Source of the DNA: JBMOGA01 sp049318625
GTDB taxonomy: Bacteria > Pseudomonadota > Alphaproteobacteria > Rhizobiales > Hyphomicrobiaceae
DNA: 46,481 bases
Reading direction: 5' to 3'
Assembly: GCA_049318625.1 (NCBI GenBank)
Contig: JBMOGA010000028.1
Span: forward strand, 1-46,481
Part shown: positions 35,383 through 43,833 of the stretch, in pieces
How the letters are laid out: the number at the start of each line of letters is the position of its first letter
Numbering within the stretch: position 1 is the stretch's first letter
Translations under genes and position numbers: made by a program
The notes under the pieces: generated by a model
Databases searched by the model: none
What the model saw: only the letters and a program-made list of their open reading frames with translations
What the model was told of the DNA's origin: nothing

Positions 35383-35973
35383 TCAAGCGAGCCAGTGCGC
35401 CTGGCCAGCCCGCAGCACCAGCACCCTGTCCTGCGGCACCTCGAGGGACGGCACGTCGCGCGGGTCGATGCCGAGGACACGTTGGCGCAGTATGCGACTG
35501 ACCCCGCCATGGGCCACAACCACCGTGTCCGTGGTGACCTCTTCGAGCCAGGCTCCGAGCCGGATCGCCACATCGGCATAGCTTTCGCCGTCGACCGGGC
35601 GCCAGTTCCACGTGTCGCGCTTGCGCGCTGCAACGCCGTCCGGATCGATCGTCGGGAGGTCGGTCCACAGCTGGCCCTCCCAGCGGCCGTAATGCACCTC
35701 CATCAGCCGCCCGTCGGTACGGTAGCCGTCGGCCGGCAGTCCGATGGCGCGCCGCAACAGCTCCATCGTCTCGCGGGTCCGCGAGAGCGGGCTCGCCACG
35801 AAATCGAGCGCGGCGGGATCGGGCAGATACGCCCGCAGGGTCGAACCGTTGCCGGCCGCCTGCCCCCGGCCCTTGTCGTTCAGCGGGATGTCAGACTGGC
35901 CCTGGTAGCGCCCGACCGCATTCCAGTCGGTCTCGCCGTGCCTGACGAAATAGAGGGTGATATCGGGTCGCAT
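35383..35973 (-). CDS. Histidine phosphatase family protein (phosphoglycerate mutase-like)
   Basis: The protein is 196 residues. It has the active-site motif VRHGETDWN with the phospho-accepting His near the N-terminus, SPLSRTRET and a C-terminal second catalytic His in VVVAHGGVSR. This is the fold of cofactor-dependent phosphoglycerate mutases and many phosphatases. The substrate cannot be assigned from sequence. It starts 16 bases after the CurA-like reductase gene, so the two probably share a transcript. Confidence 0.9.
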   Translation of the reverse strand: MRPDITLYFVRHGETDWNAVGRYQGQSDIPLNDKGRGQAAGNGSTLRAYLPDPAALDFVASPLSRTRETMELLRRAIGLPADGYRTDGRLMEVHYGRWEGQLWTDLPTIDPDGVAARKRDTWNWRPVDGESYADVAIRLGAWLEEVTTDTVVVAHGGVSRILRQRVLGIDPRDVPSLEVPQDRVLVLRAGQAHWLA

Positions 35974-35989
35974 GGCGGTCGGAACTCGC

Positions 35990-36991
35990 TCAGATCTCGA
36001 GAACCAGTTTGCCGTTGTTCCGGCCGGTATAGAGCTCGTTCAGGACATCCGGATAGGCATCGATCCCGCCAGTGCGCAGATCCTCCCGCAAGACCAGACG
36101 GCCGTCCTTGTGCCAGGCCGAAAGCTGGGCGATCGCTTCCGGGAAGCGGGCCTCCCAGTCGAATACGATGAGCCCCTGCATGCGCAGGCGCTGTGTCAGC
36201 AGGAAACGCAGGTTCTTCGGACCCGGCGGCAGCTCCGTGGCCGAATAGGCCGAGATGAGCCCGCACACCGGGATGCGGCCGAACGGATTCATGCGCGTCA
36301 GCACGGTATCGAGCACCGCACCGCCCACATTCTCGAAATACACGTCGATGCCGTCCGGACACGCCGCACCGAGCGCCTCGGCGAAACTGTCACTCTTGTA
36401 GTCCACCGCCGCATCGAGTTTCAGCACCTCGCGCACGTAGCGGCACTTCTCGGCCCCGCCGGCGATCCCGACGGTGCGGCAACCCTTGATCCGCGCGATC
36501 TGGCCGACAATGGCGCCGACCGCGCCCGAAGCGGCCGAAACCACCACCGTCTCGCCCGTCTTCGGCTGGCCGACGTCGAGCAGCCCGAAATACGCCGTCC
36601 ATCCCGGCATGCCGAGGCCGCCGAGCCAGCTCGGCAGAGGTGCGACGGACGTATCGCACCGCACGACCCCTCGCCCGTCGGAAACGGCGTATTGCTGCAC
36701 GCCGAAAAGGCCTTGCACGGCGTCACCCGGCTTGTAGTCCGCATGATTGGACTTCTCGACGATGCCGGCCGCATAGCCGCGCATCACGTCGCCGAGCGCC
36801 ACTGGCGGCACATAGGAGCGCCCCTCGTTCATCCAGCCGCGCATCGCCGGGTCCAGCGACACATAACGATTGCGCACCAGGAATTGCCCGGGTCCGGGCG
36901 CGACGACGGGTCCGTCCTCGATGGCGAAAACGTCGCGGGATACAAGGCCGGGCTTCGGCCTGCGCACCAGTTTCACCTGTCGATTGCCCAT
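35990..36991 (-). CDS. NADP-dependent oxidoreductase, zinc-free MDR family (CurA-like)
   Basis: The protein is 333 residues from the ATG at 36991. It has VSLDPAMRGWMNE near the N-terminus, a nucleotide-binding AASGAVGAIVGQIA and the FENVGGAVLD motif, without the zinc ligands of classical alcohol dehydrogenases. It resembles the leukotriene B4 12-hydroxydehydrogenase / CurA group, which reduces double bonds next to carbonyls using NADPH. A longer open frame begins upstream but adds a low-complexity stretch; the chosen start fits the family's N-terminus. It precedes the histidine phosphatase gene. Confidence 0.9.
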   Translation of the reverse strand: MGNRQVKLVRRPKPGLVSRDVFAIEDGPVVAPGPGQFLVRNRYVSLDPAMRGWMNEGRSYVPPVALGDVMRGYAAGIVEKSNHADYKPGDAVQGLFGVQQYAVSDGRGVVRCDTSVAPLPSWLGGLGMPGWTAYFGLLDVGQPKTGETVVVSAASGAVGAIVGQIARIKGCRTVGIAGGAEKCRYVREVLKLDAAVDYKSDSFAEALGAACPDGIDVYFENVGGAVLDTVLTRMNPFGRIPVCGLISAYSATELPPGPKNLRFLLTQRLRMQGLIVFDWEARFPEAIAQLSAWHKDGRLVLREDLRTGGIDAYPDVLNELYTGRNNGKLVLEI

Positions 36992-37105
36992 CGGCGCCGC
37001 CTCCGCATCGCCCTCTGGCGAACCGAACGCGCAGGGGTGCCGGTTCCTACCATGAGGCGATCGGCGCGTCATGGGAGAGGGCCCGGCCGCAGGGCCGTTT
37101 TGGCT

Positions 37106-38644
37106 TCAGGCGATGCCGAGAGCCCTCAGCAGCGGCAACCGCTTGGTCTCGAACTCCTTCGCCTGCACCGCCAGCTCCGCGACGTTGTCGTTGGGATCGT
37201 CCAGGCGCTTGCCGTCCTTCAGCAGCCGGCGCCCCTGGCCGTGCAGCGTCTTCCAGGCATCGTCGGCCCAGGCCGCCGGCGTGGACTGCCCGGCAGCGAT
37301 GGAGTGGAGGAACAACTGGTGTGAGGCCCCGACCGAAAGGCCCATCCCGGCGACTGGGCTCGCCAGAACGCCCAGTTCGCCGCCCCCGTTGACCGCCAGT
37401 CCGACGATATGCTCGTTGAGCCGGCGCGTACGCGGGCGGGCCGCCTCGACAGCCTCCGGCGCCTGCGCTGGTCCCGCATAGCCAGCCCCGACCAGCACGT
37501 TGACCACTTCGGTCACGTTGCCGCCGCGCGCATTACGCATCGCTTGCGCGATGTCACTCACCAGTTTCGGCGTGAACCCGTCGCTGGCGAGGAATTCGAG
37601 CACCGGCCGGTAGATGTCGGCCTGAAGCTGCCCCTCGCCCCGCGCGCCGTTGATCTTGAGCGGTATGTCGTCGGGATGGGTCAGCAGTACCAGACGCTGA
37701 GCGCCGAGCAACTGGCCGAGGCGAGGGCCCGTCAGCGCCCGCGCACCCTTGACCCAGATGTCGCGGCGGAACTGCTGATTGACGCAATAGTCCCGTACCG
37801 TCTCGCGCAGTACCGGATGGCCGATACCGGATAGGATCTTCTGCTGCTCGGGCGACAGATTGACCCCCTCGATGGAATCGAGCAAGTGCGCCGAAGCTGC
37901 AAAGGACAGCTTGGCGTCCTCGAGATGGCGCGCCACGTCGGAGAACGGCATCGGATGCCAGTCGGCATTGAAGTACTCGTGCGCGAGATAGCGCCGGTTC
38001 TGGTTCTGCATCGCCTTCAGCCGTTCGGTCGCCTGGGCGTTGGCGCGGAAATACAGCGCGTTGGCGTCGACCAGTTGCTGTCCGAAGGCAAGTGCCGCGT
38101 CGATCCGGGGCACGATCCCCTGCGCTTCGCCCGACGCCAACTCGGCGTGCAACAGCAGCAGATGCCGCACCGGCATGGCGGCCGACCACCCCGGCGTCGC
38201 ATTGTAGCTGATGTAGAGAGCGCCCCCGACCTTGAGCTTGCGGCGGGCGATGTCGACGATCACCCGGCGGTTCTCGTCCGAGATCCAGCTCCAGATGCCG
38301 TGCAGCGCGATGATATCGAAATCAGGAAGGTCATCGCGTTTGGCAAGGTCGGCGAAGGCTTCGTCGAAGATCCGCACGTTCGCGCCCGAGGCCGCCGCCA
38401 GATCGAGTGCGTTGGCGGCATGGGTCGGATTGAAATCGGTCCCCCAGTACTCGCCGGGAACCGCCGCGGCGTGCACGTTCAGCGACAAGCCTTGACCGAA
38501 TCCGAGTTCCAGATAGCGCAGCGGCCCGCGCAACGGCGCCTGCTCACGAAGCAGCAAAGCCAGATTCAAGTGCAGCGGCGACAATTCTCGGTAGTAACCG
38601 TGGGTGTAATCAACCTCAGATACGTATCCCGACGTCCAGGCCAT
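37106..38644 (-). CDS. SAM-dependent methyltransferase with regulatory domain
   Basis: The protein is 512 residues. Residues 25-180 are a class I methyltransferase with the SAM-binding motif LELGFGQGLS and the later FDIIALHGIWSW. The middle and C-terminal parts match the 'methyltransferase regulatory domain' arrangement, with NQNRRYLAHEYFNADWHPM and a long alpha-helical tail. The methyl acceptor is unknown. It lies 114 bases upstream of the CurA-like gene on the same strand and is divergent from the ECF sigma gene, which has its own promoter between them. Confidence 0.85.
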   Translation of the reverse strand: MAWTSGYVSEVDYTHGYYRELSPLHLNLALLLREQAPLRGPLRYLELGFGQGLSLNVHAAAVPGEYWGTDFNPTHAANALDLAAASGANVRIFDEAFADLAKRDDLPDFDIIALHGIWSWISDENRRVIVDIARRKLKVGGALYISYNATPGWSAAMPVRHLLLLHAELASGEAQGIVPRIDAALAFGQQLVDANALYFRANAQATERLKAMQNQNRRYLAHEYFNADWHPMPFSDVARHLEDAKLSFAASAHLLDSIEGVNLSPEQQKILSGIGHPVLRETVRDYCVNQQFRRDIWVKGARALTGPRLGQLLGAQRLVLLTHPDDIPLKINGARGEGQLQADIYRPVLEFLASDGFTPKLVSDIAQAMRNARGGNVTEVVNVLVGAGYAGPAQAPEAVEAARPRTRRLNEHIVGLAVNGGGELGVLASPVAGMGLSVGASHQLFLHSIAAGQSTPAAWADDAWKTLHGQGRRLLKDGKRLDDPNDNVAELAVQAKEFETKRLPLLRALGIA

Positions 38645-38749
38645 GGTGCACCCCCGCGAATCGATAAAGGAAGTGCACGCCTCTCATCGATCGTGAACCT
38701 TACTTTCGTGCGCTCTGGCGGTCCGCGACGGGGATTCACCGGATGGCAG

Positions 38750-38774
38750 GGAATAACCCGCCATCGCTCTCGTT
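38750..38774 (+). promoter_or_regulatory. Candidate ECF-type promoter for the sigma factor gene
   Basis: GGAAT (38750-38754), sixteen bases, then CGTT (38771-38774) is close to the GGAAC-N16/17-CGTT pattern used by EcfG-like ECF sigma factors. It lies 31 bases before the GTG start. This suggests autoregulation, though the match includes one change (T for C). Confidence 0.5.
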
Positions 38775-38804
38775 CTATCTTCAGACTTGCGGGGAGAGAG
38801 GCGC

Positions 38805-39350
38805 GTGACCGACGAGTTGAGAGCTCGAATGGTCCAGTTTCTGCCAAGGCTCAGGCGGTTCGCCTACGCTTTGACGGGGGATTGGGACAAAGGTGACGAC
38901 CTCGTCCAAGAGACGTGTAGTCGCGCGTTGGCGCGGGTTGATCAGTTTCAGCCCGGGACGAGCCTGGAGAGCTGGATGTTTCGCATCGCTCAGAACATTT
39001 GGATCGATCAGGTCCGGCAGGCCAAGACGCGGGGGACGGTCGTCGACATCGAGGAGGCGTACGATCTCGTCGGCAGCGACGGGCGCCAAGTCACCGAGAC
39101 GCGCCTGACCCTCGAAGCCGTGAACCGGGCGATCGCCCAGTTGCCGGCCGACTTGAGGATCCTGATTGCGCTGACGTCGATCGACGGGCGCACCTACCAG
39201 CAGGCCGCAGAGATTGTCCAAACACCGATCGAGACGGTCATGAGCCGCCTCGCCCGCGCGCGCAAGAAACTCCACGAGTTGCTGGGACAGGAATTGTCTC
39301 GCGATGGGGTTTCGGGAATGGAGGCGTTCAATGCACGACCCAACAGATGA
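38805..39350 (+). CDS. ECF-family RNA polymerase sigma factor
   Basis: The protein is 181 residues. It has an ECF region 2 (LRRFAYALTGDWDKGDDLVQETCSRAL, LESWMFRIAQNIWIDQVR) and region 4 (LPADLRILIALTSIDGRTYQQAAEIVQ, then MSRLARARKKL). There is no extra domain. The start is probably GTG at 38805, right after GGGGAGAGAG; a TTG at 38787 is also in frame but lies within that ribosome-binding sequence. The gene's last 20 bases overlap the anti-sigma gene, so the pair is coupled. Confidence 0.93.
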   Translation: MTDELRARMVQFLPRLRRFAYALTGDWDKGDDLVQETCSRALARVDQFQPGTSLESWMFRIAQNIWIDQVRQAKTRGTVVDIEEAYDLVGSDGRQVTETRLTLEAVNRAIAQLPADLRILIALTSIDGRTYQQAAEIVQTPIETVMSRLARARKKLHELLGQELSRDGVSGMEAFNARPNR

Positions 39351-40143
39351 AACGTTGATGGCTTTCGCCGATGGCCTGTTGGACGACGCGCAGTCGCGCG
39401 CCATCGAGCAGCGGCTGGCCGTCGACGAGGCTCTGCGTCAACGCCTGCACCCGTTCCTGGTGACTGGACGGCCACTTGCGCGCTTCTTCGAGCGGTCGAT
39501 GACGGCCGAACTGCCGGATCGCCTCCTCGACGCGGTTCTGGGTGCTCCATCGGCCGCGCCCGCCGCCGCGCCGAAATCCAGCGCACCCGCACGCCCGGCC
39601 GGCGGATCGTTGCACTGGCTGTTCGGCGCCGCACCGCTCCGTCTCGCTGGCGCCATGGGATCGGCCCTGGCCGTGGGCATCCTGGCCGGTTGGATCGTTC
39701 GCGGCGACGAGCCCGAGGCCCCGGGTGCACGCTCGGCCAGCTTGATGCTCGAAACGTCACGGGGCTTACTGGCACGGGGCGACTTGCGCCAGGCCCTGGA
39801 CGCCAGCCCGGCCGGCACGACGCATCTCGGCGCCACCGTCAAAGTGCGGCCGCAGCTCACGTTCGTCACCGCCGACGGCACCGTGTGCCGCCAGTACCGG
39901 CTGGACGTGTCCGAGACGCAGGGCTTCGGCGGCATCGCCTGCCGTTTGGGATCCGATTGGCGCATCGACGTGCATACCCCGGCCGCAGCGATGCAGGCCC
40001 CCGCTGTCGGCTTCAGAACGGCCGACGGACCGAACAACCCGCCGGCGGTCGAAGGTGCCGTCGACAAGTTGATGGCGGCCGATCGGTTGACCGACCAGCA
40101 GGAGCAGGACCTCATCCGGAAGGGATGGAACACAGGACGCTGA
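39331..40143 (+). CDS. Membrane anti-sigma factor
   Basis: The protein is 270 residues from the ATG at 39331. The N-terminal 70 residues form the sigma-binding part (DETLMAFADGLLDDAQSRAIEQRL). The zinc-binding His-x3-Cys-x2-Cys of ZAS-type anti-sigma factors is absent. An Ala/Pro linker and one membrane helix (about 103-123) follow, then a periplasmic C-terminal domain. Overlap with the sigma gene and the single-helix layout support the role. Release would need proteolysis or a sensor signal, and a secreted-type protease is encoded next door on the opposite strand. Confidence 0.82.
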   Translation: MHDPTDETLMAFADGLLDDAQSRAIEQRLAVDEALRQRLHPFLVTGRPLARFFERSMTAELPDRLLDAVLGAPSAAPAAAPKSSAPARPAGGSLHWLFGAAPLRLAGAMGSALAVGILAGWIVRGDEPEAPGARSASLMLETSRGLLARGDLRQALDASPAGTTHLGATVKVRPQLTFVTADGTVCRQYRLDVSETQGFGGIACRLGSDWRIDVHTPAAAMQAPAVGFRTADGPNNPPAVEGAVDKLMAADRLTDQQEQDLIRKGWNTGR

Positions 40144-40547
40144 GAGAATCATCGGGCCGGCGCGGCGACGCGCCGCCACCCGATCGACGAAAGCTCGATC
40201 GAACTGGGTTCGGACGCTGCGATCGCCCTCACTTTTGCAGCAGCCGTCCTCGATCGAAGTGCCGGGGTAGCGACCGCCCAATATCGTGATCCGGCACCCG
40301 AACCGCCTCGCTCATCGCTCCGGCTCCCCGCTGCCGGAAGATGAGCGGGGCGGCTTCATTTCTGCAGGCCGTCACGAGTGGGCGGCAGCGTTCAAGGCCG
40401 AGGCCCGCGCACCGCAGCCGGCGGCGCCGGCTGACGTGGAATGGACTGTGAGGGTCCGCGCGCACCATGGGATCGCGTAGGCGATCGAGACGCGACGCCC
40501 GAGCTTCAGGGGCTACTTCGCGCCGACGGCGGACGCGCACTCAGGAC
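40144..40547. other. 404-base convergent gap between anti-sigma and protease genes
   Basis: Stop codons of the two convergent genes border this region. I see no convincing gene, although several short frames exist. A strong hairpin (40152-40183) lies just after the anti-sigma stop and is listed separately. No T-run terminator is visible for either gene. Confidence 0.55.
40152..40183 (+). terminator. GC-rich hairpin after the anti-sigma gene
   Basis: TCGGG (40152-40156) pairs with CCCGA (40179-40183) and GGCGCG (40159-40164) with CGCGCC (40169-40174) around a GCGA loop. It lies nine bases after the stop codon. No T-run follows, so it would stop transcription only with help, or protect the mRNA end. 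Confidence 0.5.
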
Positions 40548-42803
40548 CTAACGATTGGTCATGCCCAGAGCCGCCGGGCGCGTGACGGTGTTGGTGTGCC
40601 ACGACAGCACGTCGAACACCGAGGCTTCCGCCGGCTTGGCGGGAGCGGCCGCCGCCGGCGGCGACGGAGCGATCGGCCGCGACGCGGCAGCCACCGCCTC
40701 GGACGCCGCGCAAGCAGCCGGAGCGAGCACCAGGCCGTTCCCATAGACCGGATCGCGTCCTGGCAATCCGAGATCCTGGTAATCGAGGCGGGCCAGCACG
40801 GCGCGCTTGTTCTTCTCCGGCAGGCCCTGGTAGACGCTGGCCACCACGGATGCCACGAACGGGGCCGCCAGCGACGTCCCCGAAAGCATGCCTTGGCTCC
40901 CCTTCGGCAGCGCCGTCCAGATGTCGACGCCGGGCGCCGCCATATCGATGTAGTTGCCCTGGTTGGCCTGCCGGTAGGCGCGCTTGTCGCGGTTGACCGC
41001 CGTGACGGCGATCACTTGAGGGTAAGCGGCCGGATAGGCCGGCGCCGAGCCGGGTCCCTCGTTGCCGGCGGCCGCCACCATCAGCACGCCCTTTTTCGCG
41101 AGCTTCTCGACGGCCTTCTCCACCAGATCGTCCCGCGGCCCTGCCAGCGACAGATTGATCACCCGGACATTCCAGACGTCCATGAATTCCAGCGCGCGCA
41201 GCAGATGCGCGGTGTCCGAAACCGGCGCGCCGTTGGCGTCGGCATAGAAGATGTCGGCCGTGTAGAACTCGGCGTCGGGTATCAGCCCGGGTGTGCTGCT
41301 CGCCGGGTCGCCGGCCATCAGTGCGAGCACGCCGGTACCGTGAGAGGAAACCGGAAGACGGCGGGTGCCATCGTGGACGTTGCCGACATGCACGCTGCGG
41401 CGGGCGAATGTGGGATGGGCCGTGTCGATCCCCGTATCGATCACCCCGACCCGCACGTTGCGGGCACAGCTCGACAACGCCGGCTGCCAGTTGATCGCCG
41501 TCGCCCCATAGCATCGCGACGAGGAACAGCCGGCACCCGGCACGGCGGGCGTCGCCGCAGCGGCCGCCCCCCCTTCGTTGGCCGAACGAATGGGATGATA
41601 AACGTTGTTGATGGCAACCGTCGGCGCGTCGGCACCGGACCCGAGGAGAGCCTTGGCCGCGGCCGGATCGGTTCCAGGCGGCAGAATGAGCCGCGACAGA
41701 ACCATGCCGAGACTGCGCAGTTGCTCAGGTGGTTGAACGATATAGCCGAGCTGCTGCGCACGCTGCAGCGTGGCCGGCTTCACGTTGACGGCCAGCAACT
41801 CGCTCGAGCGCTGCGGCAACGATGGAAGCTGCAGATTGCTGCTGGCACCCTGCCCGGCGGGCACCACGCGACCGACGGACGGCGGGCCCTGGGGTGTCGT
41901 GGCCGTCGCCGTATTGCCCACGGCCGCGGTCGCGACGGTGGCCACTGCGGTCGTCGGCGCCTGATCGCGTGCGCCAGGGATCTTCGACGGTGGCGTCGTC
42001 ACAACCGGTGCCGGCACCGGCCGAGCCTGAGAGCCCGGCTGGCTTTGCGGCGCCACCGCTGCAGCGCCGGACGGAACCGAAATCAGTTTTGAGAGCGTCG
42101 GCGCGGGCGCGTGCGGAGCGGCAGCGGTTTTCGTCGCATCTTCGCGCCGCGCCACCGGCAGAGGCGCCGGTGGTGGCACCGGCGCCTTTGCGGCGAACAC
42201 TTTGAACAGGTCGGTCAGCGTATCGGGGGCACCGTCGCCGTCCTCGTCCTTGAACTTGGCGGCCTTGCCGGATCCGCGTCCGGCAGGTCCCGCAATGCTG
42301 TTGCCCTTCGTCGTGGTCTTGACGCCGTTCACGGTGGTCGTCGCGATCTCGTCGTCATCGTCATCGTCGAGGGCGTCATCGTCGTCGTCATCCACGGCCT
42401 TTGCCGGCGCCGCGGCCGACTTGGCCGAACCCTTGGCGTCGGTCTTGCCGCTGCCCGCCTTACTCGAATCGGACTTTGTGGCGCTGGCCGTATCGCCGGT
42501 CGTCGATTTCGCCGCGGCCGCCGATGACGCCGCGCCGCTCGATGCGCCACTCGACGATGTCGATGCCGCGTTGGACGAACCGCCAGAGGAGGTGCTCGGT
42601 GGCGTCGTCCTGGCAATCGTCGGCTTGGGTGCCGCCACGACAGGCGCGGGCTTGATCCTCACCGGCGCAACTCTAGCAACCGGAGCCATTCGCAAAGACC
42701 GGCGGTCGTCGCTCTTGGCGAAAGCGTAACGCGGCCCCGCCGACAGAGCGATCACGCAGGCCAGCGCAGCCAGCATCAAGACGATCGGTCTTCGCGCACG
42801 CAT
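40548..42803 (-). CDS. Subtilisin-family (S8) serine protease with long low-complexity N-terminus
   Basis: The protein is 751 residues from the ATG at 42803, with a hydrophobic signal or anchor (residues 5-25). Residues 30-400 are low in complexity: Ser/Ala/Thr-rich, with Asp runs at 138-151, a calcium-loop-like DEDGDGAPD (186-194) and Pro-rich segments. The catalytic domain is intact: Asp456 in VGVIDTGID, His488 in SHGTG, oxyanion Asn581 in AAAGNEGPG and Ser644 in SGTSLAAPF. It would be secreted or membrane-anchored in the periplasm. It is convergent with the sigma/anti-sigma pair, a context in which the protease might cleave the anti-sigma factor (inference). A long frame upstream of this start lacks a signal peptide. 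Confidence 0.9.
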   Translation of the reverse strand: MRARRPIVLMLAALACVIALSAGPRYAFAKSDDRRSLRMAPVARVAPVRIKPAPVVAAPKPTIARTTPPSTSSGGSSNAASTSSSGASSGAASSAAAAKSTTGDTASATKSDSSKAGSGKTDAKGSAKSAAAPAKAVDDDDDDALDDDDDDEIATTTVNGVKTTTKGNSIAGPAGRGSGKAAKFKDEDGDGAPDTLTDLFKVFAAKAPVPPPAPLPVARREDATKTAAAPHAPAPTLSKLISVPSGAAAVAPQSQPGSQARPVPAPVVTTPPSKIPGARDQAPTTAVATVATAAVGNTATATTPQGPPSVGRVVPAGQGASSNLQLPSLPQRSSELLAVNVKPATLQRAQQLGYIVQPPEQLRSLGMVLSRLILPPGTDPAAAKALLGSGADAPTVAINNVYHPIRSANEGGAAAAATPAVPGAGCSSSRCYGATAINWQPALSSCARNVRVGVIDTGIDTAHPTFARRSVHVGNVHDGTRRLPVSSHGTGVLALMAGDPASSTPGLIPDAEFYTADIFYADANGAPVSDTAHLLRALEFMDVWNVRVINLSLAGPRDDLVEKAVEKLAKKGVLMVAAAGNEGPGSAPAYPAAYPQVIAVTAVNRDKRAYRQANQGNYIDMAAPGVDIWTALPKGSQGMLSGTSLAAPFVASVVASVYQGLPEKNKRAVLARLDYQDLGLPGRDPVYGNGLVLAPAACAASEAVAAASRPIAPSPPAAAAPAKPAEASVFDVLSWHTNTVTRPAALGMTNR

Positions 42804-42901
42804 ATCCGCGCACCTCACGCACGGCCACACCACCGTCCATCCCAAGCACCACCCTAACCTCAATCCAGGTGGTTCCAAGGCGCCCTCGCGAGTGACCTGT
42901 G

Positions 42902-42918
42902 GACAATCACTGATTGTC
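42902..42918. promoter_or_regulatory. Perfect palindrome upstream of the protease gene
   Basis: GACAATCACTGATTGTC has seven-base perfect arms around a three-base centre, about 100 bases before the protease start. This is the size and symmetry of a dimeric regulator's operator. The AT-rich arms stand out against the GC-rich surroundings. Confidence 0.5.
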
Positions 42919-42975
42919 ACTTCCTCGCATCACTAGAATGATTCGCGACAACTGGGCGACGGTAACGCGCACGAT

Positions 42976-43005
42976 CGGCGCCCAAGCCCACGATGGGGGG
43001 CGCCG
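42976..43005 (-). terminator. Hairpin after the SDR operon
   Basis: CGGCGCCC (42976-42983) pairs exactly with GGGCGCCG (42998-43005), 34 bases beyond the end of the last SDR gene. There is no T-run on the minus strand, so it is at best a rho-assisted end or mRNA-stabilising structure. Confidence 0.45.
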
Positions 43006-43038
43006 TTGTTCGTGGTGCAGCAGCGAAAGTGTGGCGGC

Positions 43039-43815
43039 TCAGCGCGCCTTGTCGGCCTTGAACATCAAGCCGGCACCAAGGAAGCCGCCATCGACGTTCA
43101 GCGTGTGCCCGTGCACGTAGCGGCTTTCGTCTGACACCAGGAACACCGCGGCGTCGGCGATTTCGTCGGGCGTACCGTAGCGGTTCATCGGCACCAGATA
43201 CTCGTAGGCCGCACGCGTCGCCTGATCGTGCGCGAATTTCGCCATCTCGGTCTCGATCGGCCCGGGCGCGATCGCGTTGACGTTGATGTTGTGGACCGCC
43301 AACTCCACCGCCATCACCTTGGTGAGCAACTCGAGACCCGCTTTCGCCGAGCCATAGGCCGCCCGCCCGTTCCCGCCGCGCTGCCCCGACAGCGACGCGA
43401 TGTTGACGATTTTTCCGCCGCCACCCGCCACCATCATCCGCGCCGCGCCTTGCGCCACCAGGAACGCCCCAGTGAGGTTGATCCGGATGATCCTCTCCCA
43501 TTCCTCGAGGGTCGTCTCGAGAAACGGCGTGTTGCCGCCGACGCCGGCATTGTTGACCAGCGCGTCGAGCCGGCCCTGCTCCCGTCCGATCGTCGCGAAC
43601 ATCGCCGCGATCGAGGCCGCATCCGAGACATCGACGGCCACCGCCGACGCCTTGCCGCCGGCGGCTGTCAGTTCGCCCGCCGCCGCGCGCGCGCCGTCGA
43701 GATTGAGGTCGGCGATGACGGCGTGCGCACCTTCGCGCGCGAACGCCCGCGCCACCGATCGCCCGATCCCGCGCGCCGCACCCGTGACCAGCGCCACCTT
43801 CCCCTGCAATCGCAT
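43039..43815 (-). CDS. Short-chain dehydrogenase/reductase
   Basis: The protein is 258 residues. It has the nucleotide-binding GAARGIG, the NNAG motif, a catalytic Tyr-x3-Lys in AAYGSAKAGLE and the PGPIETEM segment after it. It oxidises or reduces an alcohol/carbonyl with NAD(P)H. It is the last gene of a TRAP transporter unit, so its substrate is probably related to the compound imported. That link is inference. Confidence 0.93.
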   Translation of the reverse strand: MRLQGKVALVTGAARGIGRSVARAFAREGAHAVIADLNLDGARAAAGELTAAGGKASAVAVDVSDAASIAAMFATIGREQGRLDALVNNAGVGGNTPFLETTLEEWERIIRINLTGAFLVAQGAARMMVAGGGGKIVNIASLSGQRGGNGRAAYGSAKAGLELLTKVMAVELAVHNINVNAIAPGPIETEMAKFAHDQATRAAYEYLVPMNRYGTPDEIADAAVFLVSDESRYVHGHTLNVDGGFLGAGLMFKADKAR

Positions 43816-43833
43816 CTGCTATTCTCCCCTCTG

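Larger units (their letters stand above)
42804..43038. promoter_or_regulatory. Protease upstream region
   Basis: These 235 bases lie upstream of the protease gene and downstream of the SDR operon. They contain a 17-base perfect palindrome (42902-42918) and a hairpin with eight-base arms (42976-43005), both listed separately. No promoter motif is convincing. Confidence 0.5.

Noticed and set aside
39770..39787. TGGCAC followed by TTGC inside the anti-sigma gene
   Set aside because: The spacing is eight bases instead of five and it lies within a coding region.
40229..40540. Short minus-strand frame in the gap between the anti-sigma and protease genes
   Set aside because: It is Arg-rich with no domain, no ribosome-binding site and no conserved features, so it looks like a chance frame.
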